Below, piece by piece: positions 1 through 8,545 of a stretch of 64,000 nucleotides of DNA (its first letter is position 1; the number at the start of each line of letters is the position of its first letter). Below the pieces are notes generated by a model that searched no databases, had not been told where the DNA came from, and was given only the letters and a program-made list of their open reading frames with translations. Location: NCBI GenBank assembly GCA_903772945.1, contig CAICTM010000233.1, positions 24,205 through 88,204 of the forward strand. Direction: 5' to 3'. This stretch comes from Seminavis robusta. Lineage: Eukaryota > Bacillariophyta > Bacillariophyceae > Naviculales > Naviculaceae. A program made the position numbers and the translations under genes.

Positions 1-987
1 TTGTTCATTGGATGCCAGGCCCTTGACGTTGGCTTTGGCAGGATCCCAAAGAGCCGGGTGCAGGGCAAGGATTTCATAGAGAGGGGTGATATCTTTGTTG
101 TTGTCTTGCAAAACCTCCAGAACATCCTCTAGCCCAGTATGGCCCGCCGTGGCGTTCCGCATCAAAGCCCGGACCCCCGTGCGATTGAGTTTGGTGAATA
201 GATCCATCATGGTTTTGGAGTCTCCTTCCGCGGGGGTATTCAAGTGAACGAGCGAAAAATTCTTTCTCATGGATTGGGCCAATGCTTTCATGCCACCACT
301 CAAGGATGCTTTCCCTCTGGCATCTCGCTGCGGATTATTGCTAGTTGGAATGGATAGATCAAGCTTTTGCAACTTCTGATTGATTTCCAGCGCCTGAGCC
401 ATGGCTTGGCAGCTTTCCATGTCGAGTCCCTTGTAGCATAAATCCAAACGTTCCAGCGTTCTGTTGACTTTTATCATTTCGGCAATGTCCAAAATGCCCT
501 TTTTGGTTGCTCTGGAAGGTGCATTGTTATTTCCATTTGAGTTGTTGGGTGACGAAGAGCTAGTAGTTCCACGAATTTGAAGGTCAGTCAGGGAACATCC
601 TGGTGTTAAGAGAGCCTCAGATAGCACTTGACATCCATTATCATCCATACCCCTCAGTGTCAATTTCTGTAATGCTACCATTTTCGGAGAACCCAAAATA
701 GTCTTGAGTACAGAACTCGAGCGCCATGCCTGTCTTGTTGGAAGGGCCAACCAGACATCCTGCAAATGTGACAACTGACTCAATGTCTCCAACAGTAGAG
801 CCAAGTCTTCCTCCGCCAAACTGCCCAAGAAGCCCGCATGACAAGAAACTTTGCGTAAAGTATTGTTCCGAAGCAGGGCCTGAGTCAGTTCGGGGAGGGG
901 GGTACCAATCTCATTGTTGGTTAGACTCAACCAAGTCAGCGTCTCGTCATTCTTCAACAGTCGCTCGGATAATAGTTTGATGGACAT
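1..987 (-). CDS. Leucine-rich-repeat (RNI-type) protein, partial
   Basis: The minus strand is open from an ATG at 987-985 to the left edge of the window, 329 codons without a stop, so the C-terminus lies outside. The translation carries ribonuclease-inhibitor-type leucine-rich repeats: 'LTWLSLTNNEIG' near residue 17, 'LQKLTLRGMDDNGCQVLSEA' near 107, 'LERLDLCYKGLD' near 178 and 'LQKLDLSIP' near 198. Asn/Ser-rich loops interrupt the array, as is common in diatom proteins. There is no signal peptide or membrane span in the visible part. RNI-like arrays usually act as protein-binding scaffolds; no partner can be inferred. I chose this ATG because it is the first in frame and the leucine pattern begins directly after it. 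The reading frame and repeat class are well supported; the role is unknown. Confidence 0.75.
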   Translation of the reverse strand, partial: MSIKLLSERLLKNDETLTWLSLTNNEIGTPLPELTQALLRNNTLRKVSCHAGFLGSLAEEDLALLLETLSQLSHLQDVWLALPTRQAWRSSSVLKTILGSPKMVALQKLTLRGMDDNGCQVLSEALLTPGCSLTDLQIRGTTSSSSPNNSNGNNNAPSRATKKGILDIAEMIKVNRTLERLDLCYKGLDMESCQAMAQALEINQKLQKLDLSIPTSNNPQRDARGKASLSGGMKALAQSMRKNFSLVHLNTPAEGDSKTMMDLFTKLNRTGVRALMRNATAGHTGLEDVLEVLQDNNKDITPLYEILALHPALWDPAKANVKGLASNEQ

Positions 988-2681
988 TGTGCCTCTTCTT
1001 TTTCCCTTTAGCTAGGTGGAATTTGTTTTCCTGTTGCCTCCCACCACTAAACACTATTCAGGACTTCTTGGTCACTGCACCGGTGCTGCCAGACGAAGAA
1101 TAGTACTTTCTCTTTCTCAGTGAGTTATCTTTCAGGACGAGGCAACAACAACAACAACCAAAAGTGTCCCTCACAGCGGTGCTTTGACAGAATAATGACA
1201 GGTTGGTTATTCTCTTCTGCTCGTATGTCCATCATCGGTGCGTACCGTTGGGATGTGGGTTGTTCCGGCTTCGGATCGCGTCGCTGAATCATTCAATCCG
1301 ATTGGATCAGAACTCGATCGAGCTTCTCCGCGATAAGAGCCTGCAGAGCGTGGAAAGGAATAAGGATGCCCAAAAGTCATACGATTTTAGCAAAGAGTGA
1401 CTGGATTTTAAAGTAAATTTTACTGAAACAGTTGCTCTTGGGGGAGCTCCAAAAGGAGCAAGGACATGATGATGTACGTACCGGTATGTACCGTATGTTA
1501 TGAAACAGATGAAATCTGAAGAGTTGTTGTCTGCTGGGAGATATGACCAGAGCTGCAATGGTCCACAAAGCATGGCCTAGCTAGGTGCCCTAACTAAGAC
1601 AACAGCCACGGTTCAGGAGATGCGGATCGAGGAGTGCACCTACCGTACCGGTACCGGTATGCTTTGTTTCCCTCATGCATGTTACTACTATCCTGATTGA
1701 CTGAAGCGCTCGCTTGTATTTGTAGCTTCAAATACGCAACTCCTTTCCTCAAAGGCACAACTTCCAGGGACTGCAAAAATCAAACACTTGTACAACCAGC
1801 CAAGTACTTCCAAATGATGTCCAATCTCGAAGTCAAGGCTCAAAATTTGCATGGGTGAATTCTGGGAAGTCAAGTACTAGTATCATGTCCCAAAGATTGT
1901 GCGGTACTAGTATCCTCAGCTGTGGTGCATCCACATCCCAGCACTGAAGCCTGTGCCGAGTTTTGTCTTCTAATCCTTTTATGGGTGCGTTACTTACAAC
2001 TTCTCTTGCTCATGCTCATAGGCAACGGCTTGCCACTGTCAGTGCCACCAAAACCTGATGTTCCTGCTTCCAACTGCTGATGATTCGATTCGGCTTTCTG
2101 CTTGTAGCTAGCTAGCTAGCTAGTTATTGCGGCCACTGAATCTTGCCTTCGTCGATTCCCAGACAGCCAGCATTTAAAGCCCAAGCAAAGTCCCCTTTGC
2201 ACACTGATCCCTATCCTGAGTTTTGCCTTCTCTTCTCTTGAGCTTGGTCCACTGCCGGCTTCGGTGGTACTAGCTAGTACGCTGCCGTAGCAAACCAACA
2301 CACTTTGCGTACCCGGCCCCCTTCGAGTTGCCTCAAACGCTTGTTCCCACCGGCAATGGTGGTGTTAGCCAAGGTTATACAAGCTGATAGGGTTAAGTCA
2401 TTCGTGTGTATAGTTGTCTTTGATGAATTCCAAATTCCCTATTCTACGGTCGCGATCCAACAGGTTCAACGTCTGTGCGCAACACAATTGGATTCGATTC
2501 CCAACCAAGCACCCTTCTGCGTGGTATCTTTGCACCTTGCAGCGGGTTGAGGGGACGAAAGAGGGGTGGCCGATACGGCAAGGTAGCCAACGTCAGGCTG
2601 CCTGATGGAAGCACCATCTCCTCTCCTTTGGCGTTCACATCTCTCAAGGAATATATTCTCTTTTGAATTTCAATATCCACC
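988..2681. other. Intergenic region upstream of the antenna gene
   Basis: I see no convincing gene. The stretch holds a CAA run near 1147-1160, GTACCGGTACCGGTA words near 1643-1660, a CTAG-rich tetranucleotide run at about 2106-2123, and short open frames without protein-like composition. The last few hundred bases should include the promoter and 5' UTR of the antenna gene at 2682. Confidence 0.6.
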
Positions 2682-3398
2682 ATGAAGACTTGCATCGTTC
2701 TTTCCAGCCTTTTGGCCTCGGCCGCCGCCTTTGCCCCTGCGCAAAAGGTAAGACTATTGCAGAAGATAGATAGATGAGGATTAGTTTTCAGTAGTGTTGG
2801 CGACCATGTACTTACCCGTGTATTTGTGTTGTAACTCGGTTCCGTATCGCAGCCTGCTGCTTTGACCACAGCCCTCAATGCTGAGATGTCTGAGTCTCTT
2901 CCATTCCTTACCAAGCCCAAGAACTTGGAAGGATACATTGGAGATGTCGGTTTCGATCCCCTTGGCTTCAGCGAAATGTTCGACATGAAGTGGTTGCGAG
3001 AATCCGAGCTCAAGCACGGACGAGTAACCATGCTTGCCACCCTTGGATACGTTGTGCAACAATTCTACACGCTCCCAGGATTCGAGCACGTCGATGACTC
3101 CAACTTGGCCCCCGATGTGGTTGGTGCTGCTCCCATGTACCAAATCATCTTTGGTGTTGGAATTGCTGAATTCTGGTCCAACAGTGGAAATGTGACCATG
3201 GAAAACATGTTCTCTGATCCCAAGCGAGTTCCAGGAAACCTTGGATATGATCCCCTCAGCTGGTGCGCTGGAAAGTCAGAGGAAGAAGTGAAGAAGCTTG
3301 AATTGCAAGAACTCAAGAATGGACGTCTCGCTATGTTGGCTATCGGTGGTATGATCCACCACAACTGGATCACTGGAGAACCTCTTATCCCCATCTAA
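2682..3398 (+). CDS. Fucoxanthin chlorophyll a/c (LHC family) antenna protein
   Basis: Two exons, 2682-2747 and 2853-3398, join in frame (GT at 2748, AG at 2851-2852) to give 203 residues. Exon 1 encodes a hydrophobic signal peptide ending in 'ASAAAFAPAQ', the ASAFAP-type motif that directs proteins through the ER into secondary red-lineage plastids. The mature part has the two conserved LHC helices: 'ESELKHGRVTMLATLGYVVQ' (helix 1) and 'LELQELKNGRLAMLAIGGMI' (helix 3), with the Glu-Arg/Asn chlorophyll ligands in place. Between them lie 'GYIGDVGFDPLGFS' and 'GNLGYDPLSW', typical of the family. It should bind chlorophyll and fucoxanthin in the thylakoid membrane. The length is normal. Which subfamily (Lhcf, Lhcr or other) I cannot settle; the sequence feels nearer Lhcr. 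Confidence 0.93.
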
Positions 3399-3475
3399 GC
3401 CGTGTACTCTGGTACTAGCTAGTTTCTCTTTCTGCTCGCTGGCTTCTGCTTACAGAGGGTTCCAATCTTGACAGC

Positions 3476-3532
3476 CTACTCACATCATGCTACATATAAC
3501 TTGCCCATAGAGAAAGTCTATGATGTGAGTAG
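3476..3532 (+). terminator. Stem-loop in the 3' flank of the antenna gene
   Basis: A perfect 13-base inverted repeat, ctactcacatcat at 3476-3488 and atgatgtgagtag at 3520-3532, encloses a 31-base loop about 80 bases after the antenna stop codon. It could fold in the 3' UTR and affect mRNA stability or end formation. The pairing is seen directly; the role is inferred. Confidence 0.45.
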
Positions 3533-4219
3533 ATAAGTTAGTTGGAGCAGTACTTTTGGTGATTTAGATTAAGATAGATAGTCAGTGATTGTAGTGTGGG
3601 GACAGTTCCTGTTTTCCGCATAGTCTTGGGTGATTTGACTGGGGAGGGAAACGTTTGCCTTGGCATTCACCAATCGCATATTTGCGGGAAAGGAGAGATC
3701 TAGTCTGAGAAAACTTGCTGCATGTCGGTGCTTTCTTGGCCTACCTCTGTACTTCCTGTGACCGAGGCATTGGCCGTCTGCTTTGGAAACTTTCCTAACC
3801 AAGAGAATACGGTGCCTTGGATTTTCGATATCCAGATAGTGCACGAATGCTGTCTGTGAGTGAAGCTTGTGGGACAAGAGGAGGCGTGTGACGATCTCGT
3901 CACTAATCCGGTGCTACTGGTTTGCGTTGGACTGAAGTTCTTGCTCGCCAGCTTGTTGGCTGCATCCTTTGGGTACTAGTGGCACGGGCAAGGATCAAGG
4001 GCGTGCACTGTGGAGCATGCTCATGCGATAGTATTGCTTTTCTAGAAGTAGAAGTACAATAAGATACGATCAGGAAGCTAAGCAACGATTAAAAGAAAAC
4101 AAAAAGTCAGGAAATGCTAAGAAAAGAATCGAATCGAATCTACGAGCACTGGAGCTTTCGTCTTTCTGCAGCCCAAAGAGGATGGATTCGAGAAAGACCT
4201 GCACTGTTGTATATTGCAA
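3533..4219. other. Intergenic, no supported gene
   Basis: Contains only short open frames of biased composition on the minus strand and gaatc repeats near 4125-4140. I see no gene here. Confidence 0.55.
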
Positions 4220-4465
4220 TCAATCATTTCGTCGTCCTTCTCTCGTAAATTCCTTCCACTGCCTACGGTACATGTCGTTTGCAACCTGTCCCTCGTCCTT
4301 TGTTGATCGCAGCAATGTAGTGCCAGTACGGGACCGGTGTGTTGTTGTGTCGAGATCAGCCAAGTCAAAGTCAAATTTTCCATCCAGAACCTCACATGCG
4401 ATGCGATGTTGTAAGGATGTTGTAAGAAAGAAAACTGCCTCTTCAGCAATCGTTTTCACAGGCAT
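4220..4465 (-). CDS. Unresolved small coding segment, hypothetical
   Basis: From an ATG at 4465 the minus strand encodes 81 residues (starting MPVKTIAEEAVFFLTTSLQH, ending with 'QWKEFTREGRRND') that read like a genuine soluble C-terminal segment. A possible upstream exon lies at about 4530-4590, with the frame '...YRATKLDTNGRI'. It would join through a very short GTAGGC...GGTTAG interval to a codon run that leads in frame into MPVK. I could not find a convincing 5' end, so this may be the tail of a larger gene, an alternative 3' end of the gene at 4658-5240, or chance. No family is recognised. Confidence 0.35.
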   Translation of the reverse strand: MPVKTIAEEAVFFLTTSLQHRIACEVLDGKFDFDLADLDTTTHRSRTGTTLLRSTKDEGQVANDMYRRQWKEFTREGRRND

Positions 4466-4657
4466 TCCTTGGGTCTAACCAATTGCTGGGTTGCCATTTC
4501 AAGATGGCGAATGCCTACAATTCTTCCATTCGTATCAAGTTTTGTCGCTCTGTAACGGATAGAAGCTGGTAGACTCCCACACTAGGATTCATACCCTCAC
4601 CCAAGCCCCCGGTGGAGGATGTTTCATCAATTCCACTTGTGGCAGACAGCACACCCA

Positions 4658-5240
4658 TTACAAAACCAACCACATGGAAATGCCAATGATCAGGCCACTA
4701 AATGAAAAAGAAAAATAGAAAAATGAGAAACATCCAGAAGCGGCAAGGTCCCAATTACAGACAAGCAAACAAGCAAACAATAAACTAACTCACATCCCCA
4801 GAGCGACCAAAAAATCCTTCAAATGGAGCACTTCTCGGTCCAAAAAGTTCCCAGCCGTCCCTGCCGTGTTGGACGTAGTACTGCCGCCACCCTTGCGGTT
4901 GCGCGCGTTTTTGGAGTTGCCCTGTTTGGACGCTGCAATCTGCGCATTCAGAGCTTCGACATCATGACCAATCGTAATGGAACTGTCCTTGTCGGAAATA
5001 TCAAACACAAACGAGTCGCCTAACACAAATAACAAACATAGAAACATGTAAGGGAGGGCAGGATGACGGGTTCGAGTTCTAGCTAGCTAGTATTCACCTA
5101 CGGTACATACCTGGCTTCAAGCCCTTGGGAACTCTCAGTTCGGCTTCGCGGCCTACGCTCCCTTTCCCGTCAGGGGGACAGTGGACCTTGATGTATTGGC
5201 CAGATCTGACATGCTCTGGGATAACCACACGGAACTGCAT
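4658..5240 (-). CDS. Small tail-anchored membrane protein, hypothetical
   Basis: Three minus-strand exons, 5240-5111, 5019-4794 and 4697-4658, have phases that close exactly into 131 codons plus stop. The donors are GTATGT and GTGAGT. Residues 1-50 carry the pattern 'FRVVIPEHVRSGQYIKVHCP' followed by 'LRVPKGLKPGDSFVFDI'. These are paired beta-strand units of the type F-x-V-x-(I/V)-P-x-G-x-x-(P/S)-G that recur in many algal and plant proteins without a clear assigned function. A Ser/Gly/Asn-rich linker follows. Exon 3 supplies a single hydrophobic helix, 'FLVALGIGLIIGISMWLVL', at the extreme C-terminus, as in tail-anchored proteins of the ER or outer organelle membranes. If exon 2 is read through its donor, the protein stops at GM without the membrane helix, so retention of that intron would give a soluble form. 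Confidence 0.65.
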
Positions 5241-5608
5241 GGTGCTCTCCTACCGGTACCTCCAGACACAGACGTTGCTTCGTTGCTTTTATGAGCAAGG
5301 CACCGGCAATCGTCTTTGTGGGGGCAGAGCAAGATCTGTCGGTGTTTCTACTTGCAGCTGAGCCGCTTTGGGGTTTAAGTCGCGTTAATGACGTCAGAAC
5401 AACAACGGCTGGAAGAGCAGATTTTCCCGAGGCTCACAATTTTGCAAAATTTGGGCAAAGTCGTTGTGAAAGGACCGTCACAATCTCAAAGCTAACAGCG
5501 TACCCCCCACACACTACACTTCTACAGTAATAGCTAGCTAGCTGGGTAATAGATATCTGGGAAGTCAAGAAGGAGAGAGAACTAAACCATCTTATTCTTC
5601 CATCAAAG
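5241..5608. promoter_or_regulatory. Shared divergent promoter region
   Basis: These 368 bases separate the start codons of two divergently oriented genes. They hold a TACCGGTACC word near 5251 and a TAGCTAGCTAGC run near 5532. Promoters for both genes must lie here or in 5' introns. No specific box is certain. Confidence 0.5.
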
Positions 5609-7083
5609 ATGCCCAAGTCGATCCGACGTTCCAAAAGAGGCCTCGGGGGCTCCAATGCTTCCGATGCGCGAAGTACATGGCGGAGGGTATCTCTGATTCT
5701 CCTTGGATTATCTCTGATTGCCTACAGATCCACCAAAAATCCGTTCGATTCGTCATGGGGTACTCGTCTGATGTCCTCCACCAGTCTCTTGCTCACGGAT
5801 CTCATCTACGAGCCCTCGCCTCCTCCACAATTCAGCCAAGCCAACATTGCCCGTCCCATCTGCACCGAACCAACGGGAGGACAGTGCCGCGTATCCAATG
5901 GTCCCATTCCACTATCCTCCTTGACAAACAATGGCACCAACGACTACTATACATGCGATGGTAGATGCTCCAATCATGCTACCTGCTTCTTTGGCACCTG
6001 CATGTGTCATCCGGGATACGAAGGTCCCACTTGTGAAGACAAAATGCTCATTGCCAATCCCTGGTATACCGCCGATTGTCCCAATCTGCGTGATGAGGTC
6101 AACACGTTGAATGTCAATGCCACCAATCTCGGTGGGGTGGAGTTTTGCCACGAAGGACTGGCAGAACACGCCTCGTTGGGAACAGGCTTGAGCTACTGTG
6201 CCTATCTGTGCTACTCCAATGTGGCCTATGGGTCGGCCATTGTCCCACACGCGCTATGGAAAAAGGCACAAGAAGCCGAAAACAATCTATGGGCCAAGAT
6301 TTCCCGCGGAAACAATGATCGGTACAACGATCACTTTCAAGGATTTGCTCAGTACAAGTGCGTGCCACGAGATCTCGGTCACGTCGTCGAGTTTGGTGCC
6401 GGACCGTGGACGCAGATCCGCGGATTGTTGAGTCTTCGACCAGATGTCAAGGTCAAGAGCTACACAGTGTTGGAGCCGGGAGCGGACTTTTACATTGAAA
6501 GTGTTGCCAGCTGCACGTACAAAACTGGAAAACTTTCCAAGCATCCTGATACTTCCAATTTCCATGATTTCCCAGTCTTTGTCAAGTCTAGTCTGGGAGG
6601 TGAGTTTGCTGCTATTGTATCACTGTGCTTTTCTTTCTTGTTGTAGTTGATCCATTCCTGTCTCATGTATGTATTGTGCCGAAACCAACCAACCAAACCA
6701 AACACAAAGAAACGGCCATGACGACGAACCTTCAGTTTGACACTGTCATGGTCTCCAATGTCATTGAACACGTCCAAAACGCGGTAGATTTCTTGCACGG
6801 AATTCACAAAAGTTTGAAACCTGGTGGTCTCCTCATCTTTCATGATCGGTACTATTCGTATCCCGAGGCAGCCGACAAGGTCTTGGGGAGGAATGTATTC
6901 CATCCCATTCGATTGACCCAACGATTCTTTGATCTTTTCTTGGCTGACTTTGACATCATCTTTAACAATTGTGAAGGTGAAAAGACTATCCACGGATGGA
7001 AGCGACGAAATGGTGGCGAACGAGGCTACTACGTCGTTGCTCGCAAAAAGGTACCAGCTACCACCGGCGTCGCCGCAAACTAG
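5609..7083 (+). CDS. Type II membrane protein with EGF-like module and SAM methyltransferase domain
   Basis: Two exons, 5609-6599 and 6710-7083, splice GT-AG with a Glu codon split across the junction. They give 454 residues. Residues about 27-40 form a single membrane span after a basic N-terminus, so the rest should be lumenal or extracellular. At about 112-143 there is a compact EGF-like motif, 'CDGRCSNHATCFFGTCMCHP' followed by GYEGPTC. At about 256-268 'HVVEFGAGPWTQ' is a class I methyltransferase motif I. In exon 2 'FDTVMVSNVIEHVQNAVDFL' and 'SLKPGGLLIFHDRYYSYPE' match the later motifs of the fold. The substrate is unknown; the topology suggests a glycan or secreted protein in the Golgi. 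A minus-strand frame across exon 2 is a shadow. The domain calls are firm; the combination is uncommon. Confidence 0.82.
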
Positions 7084-8545
7084 CTTTGGGTGAACCCTAT
7101 AGCGACTGGTCTTGTGAGGGGTTAGGGTAACGCGAGATGCCAAGCAGAGCTTGCCTCCGCCCACAGCGGATGGTTGACGGTGATGCTGCTTGCGGGTGGC
7201 GGTGCAAACAATCTCAGATAGCCAATAGAAAGGGGCACGCGCACTAAAAAGGAACCGCCTTCGTTTCGTTAGTCTACATCTTTTGATTGATAGAATCCCA
7301 TTGCGGTTGTAAACCCTATTATTCCGGTACACCAGCTCAGGCAAACATTCAAGTCTTGCGCTTACTTGATTGCGAACCAAGGGCAACGTTAGTAGATGCC
7401 TGGTAGTTTGGCCCTCACTCTGTAGACAATCTGATCGAGGCAGAGCAATTTTTCAACCGCACAGTGATCATAGACTCCTGTTTCCTCCAATAGGCGGTAC
7501 CTTTGACGCGGGCAGCGACGCCTCACATAGTCACTGACAGCCACAGAAGGTTGCCATCACCTGCTGGGATAGATACGACATGCCAGAGATCGAGGTTCCC
7601 TCTTCTTGCGGAAGATCAATGATTTGCGCTTTAGAAATCGCCATTGCCAAGCAAGTTGCTCAGCAACAGCATTTGTCATTTCTCCACCACCATCTACCAG
7701 TACTTTCTCTCCTTCCATCCAGTTGAATGTTGCCCAGCGGCAGCCAAATGAAGGAGACGAAGGAGATGGAATGATGGTTACGGTTTGATTGGCGAGACAC
7801 ACAGCTCCCCGAACGAAATGAACGAAATGAACGAACTCAACAGCTCAACAGCTTCCAACAAAGCGCACAGCTGGCACGCTGCACCACGCAAAACTACAGC
7901 AGCTGCTGCCGCGGTACAGCTTGCTGGCCAGCCGAGCCGCCATCATCTTTGCAGGTGAGTTGACGAACTTGATGTGACTTGGTACCGTGTTTGGAAATTG
8001 TTAGAATGTACCAGCAATCAGGCTGTAGCTGAGCATGATTGCGCTACACAGAGAGGCAGAAGTAGGCAAAGCAATGTACCAGGTACCGGTACCAGAGCAA
8101 AAATTGGAAGATGCTTTCCCTTCTTTAGCTAAGCGGGTTCCCAGCGAATACAAAGGCTAGCAAGAGTTCGGTGTTTGGTGTTTTGCCTTGGCGCGTTTTG
8201 CTGCGGCTGTGTGGCTCTTGCATGGTTGACTATCCGGAGTGCTCCCGGTTCGCAGGAGCTGAGTGCTTTGTAGGTACCGGTACCTGCAGCTATGCCGGAG
8301 TCCATCGCGCTCACAGCCAGCGAAAATCTTCGGTCATTCTGCTTGGCTCCATGGCCAACTACATGTGTACCGTACGTTGAGGCCGGTCTTCGTATCTCTC
8401 TCCAACCATACGTTTGCCAAGCCCAGCACACCACACAAGAGAAAAATGCGTCTCACAAAAAGTAAGTTAGAACACAAAAAAAAGAAGATTTAGTTTCATT
8501 ATCTACAAAAGGCTCCCCAAAACCAAAACAGAAGCAAGAACAAAC
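7084..8545. other. Intergenic, no supported gene
   Basis: Holds short direct repeats of 'aacgaaatg' and 'caacagct' at about 7814-7854 and GGTACCGGTACC words near 8080-8096 and 8272-8283. Only short, compositionally poor frames occur. The final part is the likely promoter and 5' UTR of the repeat-protein gene at 8546. Confidence 0.55.

Noticed and set aside
2862-3398. Antenna gene as a single exon starting internally
   Set aside because: An upstream exon with a signal peptide and ASAFAP-type motif splices in frame, so the two-exon model is better.
5060-5090. GGTTCGAGTTC resembling a tRNA T-loop
   Set aside because: No matching acceptor, D or anticodon arms could be folded around it.
6490-7386. 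298-codon minus-strand frame opposite exon 2 of the EGF/methyltransferase gene
   Set aside because: It overlaps the spliced coding exon on the other strand and has no domain motifs; a shadow frame.
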